Origin: Nostoc flagelliforme FACHB-838
Lineage (GTDB): Bacteria > Cyanobacteriota > Cyanobacteriia > Cyanobacteriales > Nostocaceae
Length of the DNA stretch: 64,000 nucleotides
Assembly: GCF_014698065.1 (NCBI RefSeq)
Contig: NZ_JACJSI010000010.1
Location: forward strand, 1 to 64,000
Direction: 5' to 3'
The translations under genes and the position numbers were made by a program. The notes under the pieces were generated by a model, which worked only from the letters and a program-made list of their open reading frames with translations, did no database searches and was not told where the DNA came from. Numbering within the stretch: position 1 is the first letter of the stretch; the number at the start of each line of letters is the position of its first letter. This document shows, piece after piece, positions 1-8,822 of this stretch.

Positions 1-99
1 CATCGAAGCAAAACACCCATTGGCATTCAGGTACTGTGGCGAGGCTGGTTAAAATTGCATGACCTCTGTGAAGGTTGGCAGCTTGCAAAAGAGACTTAA
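1..99 (+). mobile_element. 3' end of an ORF, possibly a transposase tail
   Basis: An open frame enters from the left edge and gives 32 codons ending in TAA at 97-99. The peptide contains TPIGIQVLWRGWLKLHDL, which resembles the C-terminal tail of IS4-type transposases as I remember them from Nostoc genomes; this is a weak memory match. Its stop codon overlaps the stop of the convergent, truncated amine oxidase gene, which is what an insertion sequence landing in that gene would produce. The body of the gene is outside the window, so terminal repeats cannot be checked. It could also be the end of an unrelated chromosomal gene. Confidence 0.4.
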
Positions 100-1835
100 C
101 GGGAAAAGTCAGAAAGATGATGAGTTGCAAATTCTGCCTTTTGACGGATGTTTGAGCCTTCCACAGGCAAAAACATAGAATTTTCTCCAGGCATCAGCAT
201 ATATCCAGGTGCAGCACCCAGAGCATTCTTTTTGTCTGCATTAACAACCATCCATTGCCGATTGCTTTTGAGATCCAAATCGCGCACAGCAGCCGTTTCT
301 TTTGTGAGTGGGGTTTCTGTAATTGCGATCGCATTTCCTAAAGGATTTTTTTCATCCATCGGTAAAGCTTTCACATTCATTTCCATCACAGAATTAGCCT
401 GACCATCGACATCTAAATCTAGGCGATAGTTGAAAAAGTGCTGGTGATTTACTCCGAAAATATTTTTAGCAATTAGCCGACCATAGGAATCATCCTCAGA
501 TTGATTTTGGGCAGCCGTTCCCTGCGCCAATACGATACCCGTTAATTCATTTTGGACTTCCAAAGTCCCATCCTGGTGAAAGATCCAATTGATGCTGTAA
601 TCATAGTTGTCAATAGCCACCGTCATCTTCATTACTAATTCTCGACTGCGACGGACATCATTACGCTGAGTATTATATTCATAATGCTTCCACAGCATTC
701 CGTTATCGCGCTCGTAGATACCGATAAGCCCTGGTATTTTATAAGGTTCTCCCTGCTCATTAGCAAATACAGCATTTAGCAACACGCCATTTTCGGGAAT
801 TTCCTTACCTAATTCCATCGTATTTGCTAATACACCAATGTTATATTCTCCAACATCAAAGGCATTCCTAAATGACCAATTAGGCTCAGGATCGCCATAA
901 GGTACTACCATTTCTGAGAGGCTAGCGCGATATAAAACTGGTCGAATATTTTCGCCGTCATTGTACGCTACTTGGTACAGCATTAATCCATTACGAGGAT
1001 GCATTGAATAACGAAACTTCCAACCTTGCCAGCTAATTTCATTGTCTTGAATCTGGAAACTTTGACCATTAGGTTGGAGAATCTTTAATGCTTTCAGTGA
1101 TGAAAGTAATTGGTCCAAGGATTTGACATCGTAGTTCCAATTTTCTTTAGAGAAAGGTACATTTTTGCTATCAACCAAGCTAGCAACTTTAGCCGTATTT
1201 AAATTGACTGTTGCTACCACTCCTTCAATCAGACTACCGTAATAGTTCCAGCCTTTACCTTTGTAGTAAAATAAGCCGCGACAAAGACGATTACCTGTTG
1301 CTTCTTCCTGCTGGCTCAAGATTCCTGATGTCCACCAACTAATTTTGACTTGATCAAAATCAGTAATTCCCCGCCTTTGCATCGCTTTTTGCCATCGGGA
1401 ATCGGCTTTGACCACTTGAGTTGCTAGTTCATATTCTGAACTGACCATTGCAGGTTGAACTGACGGTATTTCTTTCCAAGAACTTAAGGTTTTGCTTCTA
1501 AGGTCAACGATACCTTCATAGGTTTTATTGAGCGATCGCTCATAGATTACCAAAAAAGCTTTTCGCCCGAAGGCTTTACCAGGTGTAAATTTCAAAACTT
1601 CTTGTTTATCTGGTTCTTGTAAGGTAATAAGTGGAAAAGCTGCCATTTTGCTCAAAGTTTTCTCACTTTTGATCGCTGAAACAGCTGTATTAATTTCTGC
1701 CTCGGTTAGCAAACTGAGAGGGTGGGGAATTGAAGGCTGTTGAGCCGTCAATTTTTCCATTAATCCGAGTGAGATAGAAATGATGAAAATAAGAGCAATA
1801 GCTATCCAACAAAAACGTAGCCTCTTAATCATCAC
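96..1835 (-). pseudogene. Copper amine oxidase, truncated at the 3' end
   Basis: The 579-residue product has an N-terminal membrane or signal segment (about residues 8-26) followed by a copper amine oxidase fold. The cofactor site is clear: NYDYSINW with Tyr411 as the topaquinone precursor, Asp327 in FDVGEYNIG as catalytic base, and His464/His466 in NHQHF as two copper ligands. Full-length family members continue after the THHL block for roughly another 100 residues, which carry the third copper histidine in an HxPxxEDxP motif. Here the frame changes after THHL to five unrelated residues and stops, overlapping the stop of an opposing ORF. The enzyme would oxidise primary amines to aldehyde, ammonia and peroxide, but without the third ligand it is probably inactive. 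Start is GTG at 1835 or ATG at 1832. Confidence 0.8.
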
Positions 1836-2035
1836 TTTACATTATTCCAACAAACGTATAGTTATTTATTTCTAAGCAATAGCTCAGAAACCGATAAATT
1901 AATAAACTAATGCCAAATTAATTTTCTAACAGTATCCCCAATCATAAAACCCATCAATCTAATCAATTGTTAGGTTTACATTCAAACCTGGGAACACTGT
2001 ATACAAGTATTTATAAAAAATTGGAGTACACTGTC

Positions 2036-2542
2036 ATGCAGCAAGTAAATTCAAGTGTCGCATACCTTCTTTGGTGTTTATGCTTCTTTGGTATCTGTGG
2101 TGGTCAAAGATTCTACACCGGACGGATTGGTAGTGGTTTGATATATTTCTTCACTATTGGTTTTTTTGGGATTGGTCAACTGATCGATTTGGCTCTTATT
2201 CCTGGTATGGTTGACAATCGAAATCTTTATCTGCGTGGCTTACAGGGTACTGGAACTCCCAATGTCAATCAATCAATTACGGTAAACATTGGTGATATTC
2301 CCCAACTTCAACAGTTACAAGCGATACAGCCACCAAATTTATCTACAGCTAGTCCAATGCAGAAACTGCTCAAGGCTGCAAAGGAACATAATGGTGAACT
2401 TTCCATCGCTCAAGCGGCTATGTATACTGAGCTAGAATCAGAGCATCTGAAAGAGTTGCTTCTTGAAGCAACGAAGATAGGGTACGCTGAGGTCAAGAAT
2501 GATCCAAATACTGGAGCTATCCGTTATCACTTCGATGTGTAA
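2036..2542 (+). CDS. TM2 domain-containing membrane protein
   Basis: A TM2 domain spans about residues 5-55: two hydrophobic helices separated by a short polar turn, with the GGQRFYTGRIGSGLIYFFT pattern of the family. After a linker (about 65-105) comes a soluble C-terminal part (about 107-168) rich in helix formers that looks like a small winged-helix module. The ATG at 2036 is preferred over the upstream TTG at 1967 because TTGGAG lies about 9 bases before it. TM2 proteins are widespread and poorly characterised. The gene stands alone, convergent with the Ycf37-like gene. Confidence 0.75.
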   Translation: MQQVNSSVAYLLWCLCFFGICGGQRFYTGRIGSGLIYFFTIGFFGIGQLIDLALIPGMVDNRNLYLRGLQGTGTPNVNQSITVNIGDIPQLQQLQAIQPPNLSTASPMQKLLKAAKEHNGELSIAQAAMYTELESEHLKELLLEATKIGYAEVKNDPNTGAIRYHFDV

Positions 2543-2567
2543 GGTTTAAAAATCAAGTACGAAATGC

Positions 2568-2591
2568 AGGGGCAATTCATGAATTGCCCCT
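2568..2591. repeat. 24-bp perfect palindrome between convergent genes
   Basis: AGGGGCAATTCATGAATTGCCCCT reads the same on both strands. It lies 26 bp after the TM2 gene and 60 bp before the end of the convergent TPR gene. Similar GGGGCA...TGCCCC palindromes occur at 54445 and 57485, so this is one member of a dispersed family that may also act as a transcript end. Confidence 0.75.
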
Positions 2592-2650
2592 ATGGTAAAT
2601 CAAGACCATAATCTTCTGTTCATAACTGATCAATTATGAACTGTTAGCAA

Positions 2651-3175
2651 TTACGCAGAAACCAACCGACGTAAAGATTCAGCACGACGTTTAGCAATAG
2701 GGTTATTTGGAGCTAATTTGAGTGCTTCTTCGTAACTTTGTAACGCCTGAGCAGTTAATTTTTTCTTTTCGTAGGCGTGACCGAGATTATTTAATCCTGT
2801 CACGTAGTCTGGTTTAGATTTGAGAGCTTCTTTGTACTGACGAATTGCTAAGTCATATTGCTCTTGGGTAAAATAAATATAGCCCAGCCCGTTGTAAATG
2901 GGGGCGATATTTTCTTCTCCCTCTTCTTCGGCAGTTTTGAGAGCTTTTTGAAACAGCACGATCGCTTGGGAATACAGTTTTTTTTCTGAATAAATACTGC
3001 CTAACTCATAATATTCTTGAGTCGTACCCTTTTCTTTCTCTAACTTCTTTCGCAACTTTGCAAAAGAGCTTTCAACCTTGCGAGTTTTGAAAATCTGGCG
3101 AAACACAGCCACGGCTGCAATTGTGAGTACAATCACCAAAATTGAGAGATAAACAACGGCTAGATCATTATCCAT
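2651..3175 (-). CDS. ycf37: TPR protein, Ycf37-like (photosystem I assembly)
   Basis: 174 residues: one N-terminal membrane helix (about residues 5-25), a basic linker, then three tetratricopeptide repeats (about 55-90, 92-125, 126-160), including NGLGYIYFTQEQYDLAIRQY and NNLGHAYEKKKLTAQALQSY. Length and architecture match Ycf37 of cyanobacteria and red-algal plastids, a membrane-anchored factor for photosystem I assembly or stability. The assignment rests on architecture and remembered sequence; a generic membrane TPR protein is the alternative. It is followed upstream by a heptamer array and lies on the same strand as the ribosomal-protein operon. Confidence 0.65.
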   Translation of the reverse strand: MDNDLAVVYLSILVIVLTIAAVAVFRQIFKTRKVESSFAKLRKKLEKEKGTTQEYYELGSIYSEKKLYSQAIVLFQKALKTAEEEGEENIAPIYNGLGYIYFTQEQYDLAIRQYKEALKSKPDYVTGLNNLGHAYEKKKLTAQALQSYEEALKLAPNNPIAKRRAESLRRLVSA

Positions 3176-3233
3176 TGCTGCAAAGACAGATATTATAAAG
3201 TTGCTTCTGTAATCTATTCTTAGTCTATTGTTA

Positions 3234-3261
3234 TTTGTCCTTTGTCCTTTGTCCTTTGTCC
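3234..3261. repeat. Heptamer array TTTGTCC x4
   Basis: Four perfect head-to-tail copies of TTTGTCC lie upstream of the TPR gene, followed by related ATGACAA/ATGACTA heptamers to about 3303. This is the short tandemly repeated repetitive DNA known from heterocystous cyanobacteria. Confidence 0.9.
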
Positions 3262-3305
3262 TTGGTTATTCACTAATGACAAAGAATTAATGACTAATGA
3301 CAAAC

Positions 3306-4121
3306 TTACGGTAAACCCCAATATTGGGAGCGTTGCTGGAGCCAACCTTCTTCTAAGTAACGAGCGATCGCTTGATTAACGCTTCGTCTTAACTCATCAT
3401 ATTGCAATCCTTTGGGCATTACTACAGACAAGGGTTCAGTTGATAGCTTGGTTGGTAGTAGCCGATATTGGGGATATTGTTGCACCCAACCGCTCAAAAC
3501 GCTTGCATCTGCGGCAAAGGCGACGACGGCATTATTTTCTATTCCCTCTCGCGCTTCTTCATAAGAATTAACGCCAACTAACTCGGCACTTGGCACATAG
3601 TACCGCACTTGAGCAATGGTGCTGGAATTGTTGAGTACGGCGATTTTTTGTTTTGCCAAATCACTCAACTTCTGCATAGAAGTATCTTTTGTAACTAATA
3701 CAGTGCCATCCAAATAGTAGGGAACACCGAAACTAACTATACGAGCGCGTGACTCGGTTGCTGTGACTCTAGCGATCGCAAAATCAACTTTCTTGTCTAA
3801 GACTACAGACAGGCGATCGCGATTTGCTACAGGTTGGAATCTGACAGCCTCGGCTTTACCAACCAAGTCAACTGCCAAACGCTTTGCCAAGTCAATTTCT
3901 AAGCCTTGCAAATTACCTTTAGCATCTTTAAATCCCAAAGGACGCAAGTTATCTTTAACGGCAACAGTTAGATAGCCCCGCTGCTGAATTTCTGACATTT
4001 CGGCAGCAGATGCAGTTAATCCTGTCCCCACTATGGAACAGCAAAAAATCCAAAAAATAGTGGCGGATAATACCAGATGTAACCGAGTAATTACTTGCCA
4101 TCTGTTACATCTGTTATACAT
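3306..4121 (-). CDS. Periplasmic solute-binding protein, family 3
   Basis: 271 residues. An N-terminal signal peptide (hydrophobic about 15-38, ending near TASAAE) precedes a family 3 extracellular solute-binding fold: IQQRGYLTVAVKDNLRPLGF, then GLEIDLAKRLAVDL, and VDFAIARVTATESRA. Such proteins deliver amino acids or similar polar solutes to ABC permeases; no permease or ATPase gene is nearby. The start is 12 bp downstream of the rplT stop on the same strand, so it is probably the last gene of the rpmI-rplT operon. The substrate cannot be read from the sequence. Confidence 0.8.
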   Translation of the reverse strand: MYNRCNRWQVITRLHLVLSATIFWIFCCSIVGTGLTASAAEMSEIQQRGYLTVAVKDNLRPLGFKDAKGNLQGLEIDLAKRLAVDLVGKAEAVRFQPVANRDRLSVVLDKKVDFAIARVTATESRARIVSFGVPYYLDGTVLVTKDTSMQKLSDLAKQKIAVLNNSSTIAQVRYYVPSAELVGVNSYEEAREGIENNAVVAFAADASVLSGWVQQYPQYRLLPTKLSTEPLSVVMPKGLQYDELRRSVNQAIARYLEEGWLQQRSQYWGLP

Positions 4122-4133
4122 CCCTTGCCACCT

Positions 4134-4490
4134 TTATCCTTTAGCTTGATTTGCGAGTTCAGCAACTTTACCAAAGCTAGCTGGATCGAGGACTGCCAAT
4201 TGTGCCAACATCTTGCGATTTAGTTGGATATCAGCTTTTTTCAAGTTACCGATCAACTGGCTATAGCTCAAGCCGTGTTGCCTAGAAGCAGCGTTGATGC
4301 GGGTGATCCAGAGACGACGAAAATCGCGCTTTTTCTTTTTGCGATCGCGGTAGGCACTCCGTAGCGCCTTCATCACTTGTTGGTTGGCAGTTCTAAACAG
4401 AGTTGAATGGGAACCGCGAAAACCTTTAGCTAGTTTGAGAATTTTATTGCGGCGCTTCCGAGCTACATTACCGCGTTTTACCCGAGTCAT
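4134..4490 (-). CDS. rplT: 50S ribosomal protein L20
   Basis: 118 residues, the usual L20 length. The conserved basic N-terminus ([20 protein letters not shown]), [20 protein letters not shown] and [19 protein letters not shown] are all present. L20 binds 23S rRNA early in large-subunit assembly. It follows rpmI by 19 bp in the usual rpmI-rplT order. The infC gene that precedes this pair in many bacteria is not here. Confidence 0.98.
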   Translation of the reverse strand: MTRVKRGNVARKRRNKILKLAKGFRGSHSTLFRTANQQVMKALRSAYRDRKKKKRDFRRLWITRINAASRQHGLSYSQLIGNLKKADIQLNRKMLAQLAVLDPASFGKVAELANQAKG

Positions 4491-4509
4491 AACTTATTTC
4501 CTTAAAGAC

Positions 4510-4707
4510 TTACAAATATGGGAGCATCAAGCGCACGTTAAGTTCATCGCGTTCATGTACAAGCGCACTCTGACGCATGCTACGCTTTTTGTCAGAAGAT
4601 TTGTGTTCTAAAAGGTGGCTTTTGAACGCTTTACGACGGACGATTTTGCCGGTACCGGTGGCACGGAATCGCTTTGCCGCGGCTTTACGAGTCTTTAGTT
4701 TAGGCAT
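4510..4707 (-). CDS. rpmI: 50S ribosomal protein L35
   Basis: 65 residues with the L35 signature [20 protein letters not shown], a strongly basic middle and [12 protein letters not shown]. First gene of the rpmI-rplT operon on the minus strand; the promoter should lie in the AT-rich stretch at 4708-4790. Nothing unusual. Confidence 0.98.
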   Translation of the reverse strand: MPKLKTRKAAAKRFRATGTGKIVRRKAFKSHLLEHKSSDKKRSMRQSALVHERDELNVRLMLPYL

Positions 4708-4875
4708 GGTCTAGCTTTGATTCGACACGATCCATTATTATATACTATTAAAATTGCTATAACTGCAATTAAATAAAAGCATTCTGAGTCAGCGAAACGT
4801 TACGAAGGTCTAAAACGCGATTTGCTGGCAAGTTTTCGGAGCGATCACGAAGCTTCTACCAATAGTAAAAATGAC

Positions 4876-4910
4876 TCACACCGTGCTGTGATGGTCAAAC
4901 CACGGTGTGA
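4876..4910 (-). terminator. Rho-independent-type terminator of the secreted-protein gene
   Basis: TCACACCGTG (4876-4885) pairs perfectly with CACGGTGTGA (4901-4910) across a 15-nt loop. Read on the minus strand the stem is followed by GTCATTTTTACTATT, so it fits a terminator 31 bp after the stop of the gene at 4942. Confidence 0.65.
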
Positions 4911-4941
4911 AAAGATGGGAAAAGCCAAAGCCATTGATTAT

Positions 4942-5622
4942 TTAATTTTTCTTAATGACGGTGACTTTGGGATCTAAAACAATTTGTGAACCATCTTTAT
5001 TGACATGGTAAGTCCAAAATTGGCCTTTAACCTTGACAATTACTTCCCAGCCCTCAATGGGGTCGAATATCTGGATGCAAACTTCACCAAAGCCAAATAC
5101 GCAGGAATTTCCAAAGGTTCTTGGTGTAGCTTTAGTTATTGTTAAATCAGCAATTGCTACTCCAGAACGGTTTGAAGCATCGGTCAAAATTGCATAAGAG
5201 ATCGTTTTCGGCAATATCTGTAAAGCGCTCACCTTAGGATCTAAAACAATTTGTTTTCCAGATTTATCTACATGGTAAGTCCACGAATCTTGCCGAACTC
5301 TGACAACTACTTTCCAACCCTCAATGGGGTTGTATTCCCTGGTGCAGATTTCGCCAAAATTGAACTCACAAGGATTACCAAAGGTTTTCGATACCACTTG
5401 GGTAATCTGTAATTCCCGTCTAGGTACGCCAGAACGCTTGGATGCATCCCGTAAAATTTTATGAGCGATTGCTCTCGGCAAGTTGCTTGATTGCGCCTGG
5501 AGTGTTTGGGACAATTGAGTGGTGTCTAAGCGAGAAACAGCCCCAGCAGAACTGTTTTCAGTAAGCCCAAATCCCCACGATACCAAGCTTGTCAACGCTA
5601 ACGTCAATACATATCCTTTCAT
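4942..5622 (-). CDS. Secreted protein with a duplicated ~80-residue domain
   Basis: 226 residues from the ATG at 5622, chosen because AAGGA lies about 9 bases upstream; an in-frame ATG at 5676 would spoil the signal peptide. A signal peptide (MKGYVLTLALTSLVSWGFG) is followed by two copies of one domain. Copy 1 holds SKTFGNPCEFNFGEICTREY and WTYHVDKSGKQIVLDP; copy 2 holds PRTFGNSCVFGFGEVCIQIF and WTYHVNKDGSQIVLDP. Each copy keeps two cysteines in a CxFxFGExC motif that could form a disulfide or bind metal, and a PIEGWxVxVxV strand. Not recognised as a characterised family; export to periplasm or outside is inferred. Confidence 0.7.
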   Translation of the reverse strand: MKGYVLTLALTSLVSWGFGLTENSSAGAVSRLDTTQLSQTLQAQSSNLPRAIAHKILRDASKRSGVPRRELQITQVVSKTFGNPCEFNFGEICTREYNPIEGWKVVVRVRQDSWTYHVDKSGKQIVLDPKVSALQILPKTISYAILTDASNRSGVAIADLTITKATPRTFGNSCVFGFGEVCIQIFDPIEGWEVIVKVKGQFWTYHVNKDGSQIVLDPKVTVIKKN

Positions 5623-5750
5623 AATCACCATTCCTTGCGATTTATGTAAATACCTGAAACCGTTATCCAGGCTCAAATTTAAAGCGTGTACTGCGAACGA
5701 CTAAAACTGAACTTAATGAACCCCTCTCCAAAACTCTCCCGTACACCGGG

Positions 5751-5953
5751 CTACGGTGTACACACAAGTTCTAAAAACCTAGCTTGATAAGGCTTGACTC
5801 GTTCGTAAGCTGCCGCTGGGGAATGCATTCACTAAGCCTCTGACTCAATGTCTAACTGGAGGCAGCAGCCCCTAATCAGGCATTCCCATGCTGTGTATAT
5901 GAACGAGATAACAATGGGAAATCGAGCTTTTTCCACTTGTGTGTACACTGTAG
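5751..5953. ncRNA. Long rod-folding element: 6S-like RNA candidate or MITE
   Basis: This stretch between two genes pairs along almost its whole length. CTACGGTGTACACACAAGT (5751-5769) matches the reverse complement of 5935-5953 at 18 of 19 positions. Moving inward, AGCTTGA pairs with TCGAGCT (one G-U), CTCGTTC with GAACGAG, GGGAATGC with GCATTCCC, and GCCTC with GAGGC around an apical loop. Nested helices broken by internal bubbles over about 200 nt resemble 6S RNA, which is about 185 nt in cyanobacteria. GTACACCG also occurs as a direct repeat on both flanks (5741-5748, 5954-5961), which instead suggests a MITE with a target duplication. Strand is undecided. Confidence 0.4.
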
Positions 5954-6148
5954 GTACACCGAAAGAGCCTTAAGAAGCTTCATTTCTAGTCCAAAGAAAT
6001 CTGTTTTATTAATATGTCATTAATCATACAGCATTAACCACATTCCCAACTTGATCTATTTTTGGCAATGTGATCGCCTAAGCTGAAACTTCTGTGGACT
6101 TCTTCTGCTTTCAGCTAAAAAACCAGCATTTTGGTGGATAAAGAAAAC

Positions 6149-8566
6149 TTAGTTGCTCATTTTGGATAAAGTCGAATTCACTACACATTCAGGAAACTGG
6201 CGTTTTAATGCTGGAAAAACCGGACAAGGCGCTTGTTCTTGTAAATTGTCTGGTTTACTCCAAGTAAAGGGGGCTTTCTGCGCCGCAGACATCCACAACA
6301 GAAGCTTTGCTCGTGTCATGGCAACATAGAGCAAACGATACTCTTCAGATGTTTTCAAATTCTTTGCCACCTCCCACGCCTGGCTAACATCCGGTATGAC
6401 AGATTCTTCGTGGAGGGTAGCGCGAATTTGGGCCCGTGCTACTTCTGATAAGGTAAAGTCGCCTAAGAATTGGCTTTGGGGAGGAACCCAAAATCTACCA
6501 GGAATCAAGTTTTCGTGGAGAAAGGGAAGAAATACATAGTCCCAATCTAGCCCTTTGGCTTTGTGCATGGTAATAATTGTCAGTTGACCGCGACGAGTGT
6601 AACGTTCTTCTGAATCCTCGGTTTCCACTGGTTCAAACCGTTCAGAACTGACGATTTCACTTAAAGCTGAAAGCATTCCCCCCATCGAACTATTGCCAGC
6701 TATCTGCTGGTTTACCCGTTCTGCGAGTTTGTCAGCAGTTGCTAATTCTGCTTGGTCGTAATTTAAGGTCAAGGCGAGAAAGGAAATTAGCTGGTATAAG
6801 GGCAATTCCAAGCGAGCACGAAGTAAACTGCGACACAAGCGTGCAGCTTTTTGTACTGTTTCTGGCTGGAGTGGTGCTAGGGGGCCAGGATACAAAAACT
6901 CTTCTGGTAAACTAGCAAGGGTGTTGAGGTCTTGAGTAGGAATTAATTGGCGCTGTACTAACGCTTCTAGGGCGGCTTTGATGTAATCGGGAGAGTGGGG
7001 GCGATCGCAAAATTGCAATAGTGCCAAAATTTCTTGGGGGACATGGGAACGGCGATCGCGTTCTCCGACATCGTAGAGTATAATTTTATGCTCTTTGCAC
7101 AAAGGTGTCAGAGCCTCCGCTAACCATCGTCCTTGGCGATTTTCTCGGACTAAAATCGCTGCACTATTTTGTGTTGGGTCTTCGCCAAATAACTCAATCA
7201 CCCTTTGAGATAATAATTCAACGGTGTGATGAATATCACGCGGGGTATACAGTTCTAGCCCTCGTCCTACTGGTGCAGGGTTAGCATTGATTTGCGGATC
7301 GCCAGCTTCAACAGGACGAATTGTCTGCAAGCGAAATGGTACTTGTCGGTTGTCAGGAGTTTGTTGTTTGTTGTTGGTTGTTGCTAACCACTGACTATTG
7401 ATCCATTTGAGGGCAAAGTTAGCGGCTTCAATGATAATTCTAGTACTGCGGCCAGCTTGATCCATCGTTGCCAATCGTTCGATGCGATCGCACTCTTCGC
7501 AAAATTGCCGAAAATAAATCGGATCGGCTGGAGTAAAGGTAGAGTTAATCGCCTGATTAGGGTCGCCTACTCTGACTAAATGGAGTGAGGAGTTAAGAGT
7601 TAGGAGTGAAAAATTATCTCCCCCTGTTCCCTCTTCTCTCCCATCACTTGCCAAAATTTCTAACAACTGCGTCTGTAGGGGGCTAGAATCTTGGGCTTCG
7701 TCTTCAAAGACGGCGAATACTTGGTTTTGCTCAATGCGACGGGCACTGTCGTTTTCTAAAACGCGCAGTGCAGCTAAAATCATATCGTCGTAATCAATGA
7801 AGTCACGCGATCGCATTAAGTTTTGATATTGCTCATACAATCCCGCCGCTATGCTCAAAATTGCGTATTCGTCTGTGGTTTGTTTACTCCACTCCCGCAA
7901 CAATTGTGGCGATATCCCAGAACTTTTTGCTTCATGAATTACTGTATTAGCCAATTCCGGCAATACTTCTGTTCGCAACACCGATTGGCGACGCAATCTT
8001 TCTGTCTCTTCGCCGTCAAATTGATGACCTTCTAATAACCGCGAATATATATCTGGATTATTTACAATCCATTGTTCTACAGCATTTCTAATAAAGCGGT
8101 GACTTTGGGTTGGTGTAATTAAGGTGACATTTTCTAATTGCAAACCTGATAAATCAGGATGGCGACCGGCAATATTCAACGCTAAACCATGTAGAGTATA
8201 GACAAAAAAGCCGGTCTGAGGTAAAGACAATTTTTTTAAATCTTTGCGGATCTTCGCTTTAATATTGGCAGCAGCAGAACGAGTAAAAGTAACGACTACC
8301 AACTGACGGCGAAAGGATGAACGTTCATATTGACGAGCGATCGCGATCGCTGCCGCTGCCGCCATCCCAGTAGATTTACCTGCACCAGGAACGGCAGAAA
8401 TAGCCAAAGGGCCAGATTGCCAGTCAGCCATTTGCTGTTGTCCAGGGCGTAGACTATTGCGGATTGCGAGAATCTTCTCGCGCAGAGAAAGAGTAGGCGA
8501 TCGCTCCAACAATTCTGAGTGGAGTAATTCTTGAGCCACAGGAGCAGTAAATTTAGAGTCGGACAT
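6149..8566 (-). CDS. UvrD/Rep-family superfamily 1 DNA helicase
   Basis: 805 residues with all superfamily 1A motifs: Walker A AVPGAGKST (about 58-66), motif Ia TFTRSAAANIKAK, Walker B FEDEAQDSS (DEAQD at 289-293), motif III RVGDPNQAIN, motif V TMHKAKGLDWDYV (about 666) and motif VI YVAMTRAKLL (about 747). It would unwind DNA 3' to 5' using ATP in repair or replication restart. Two low-complexity inserts look derived from intergenic repeats: about residues 306-330 (NFSLLTLNSSLH) just before motif III and about 391-408 (ATTNNKQQTPDNRQ). Both keep the frame and fall between motifs. It is more divergent than canonical UvrD or PcrA, so I give no symbol. Confidence 0.9.
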   Translation of the reverse strand: MSDSKFTAPVAQELLHSELLERSPTLSLREKILAIRNSLRPGQQQMADWQSGPLAISAVPGAGKSTGMAAAAAIAIARQYERSSFRRQLVVVTFTRSAAANIKAKIRKDLKKLSLPQTGFFVYTLHGLALNIAGRHPDLSGLQLENVTLITPTQSHRFIRNAVEQWIVNNPDIYSRLLEGHQFDGEETERLRRQSVLRTEVLPELANTVIHEAKSSGISPQLLREWSKQTTDEYAILSIAAGLYEQYQNLMRSRDFIDYDDMILAALRVLENDSARRIEQNQVFAVFEDEAQDSSPLQTQLLEILASDGREEGTGGDNFSLLTLNSSLHLVRVGDPNQAINSTFTPADPIYFRQFCEECDRIERLATMDQAGRSTRIIIEAANFALKWINSQWLATTNNKQQTPDNRQVPFRLQTIRPVEAGDPQINANPAPVGRGLELYTPRDIHHTVELLSQRVIELFGEDPTQNSAAILVRENRQGRWLAEALTPLCKEHKIILYDVGERDRRSHVPQEILALLQFCDRPHSPDYIKAALEALVQRQLIPTQDLNTLASLPEEFLYPGPLAPLQPETVQKAARLCRSLLRARLELPLYQLISFLALTLNYDQAELATADKLAERVNQQIAGNSSMGGMLSALSEIVSSERFEPVETEDSEERYTRRGQLTIITMHKAKGLDWDYVFLPFLHENLIPGRFWVPPQSQFLGDFTLSEVARAQIRATLHEESVIPDVSQAWEVAKNLKTSEEYRLLYVAMTRAKLLLWMSAAQKAPFTWSKPDNLQEQAPCPVFPALKRQFPECVVNSTLSKMSN

Positions 8567-8822
8567 ATAAAATTTTAGTTTTTAGATTTTAGATTTTGGA
8601 TTTAATTCAAAAATCACATATATGAATAATTTTAGGTGATTATTAATCTCAAATTACTAAATTGCTGATAGTAACTAGTCTGTTTAGTTTTATTGGATTA
8701 GTAAGTAATTTCGTAGCTAGAACTTTAGTCATTATTTTTTAATTACTACAGTGCTTACTACAAATCCTAAAAAACTTTACAGACTAAAAACTCAATCATC
8801 GCAAATATTCGATTACACTAAT

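Noticed and set aside
6081-6116. AGCTGAAA / TTTCAGCT inverted repeat after the helicase gene
   Set aside because: Loop of 20 nt, and the A-run lies on the wrong side for terminating the minus-strand gene; too weak to call.
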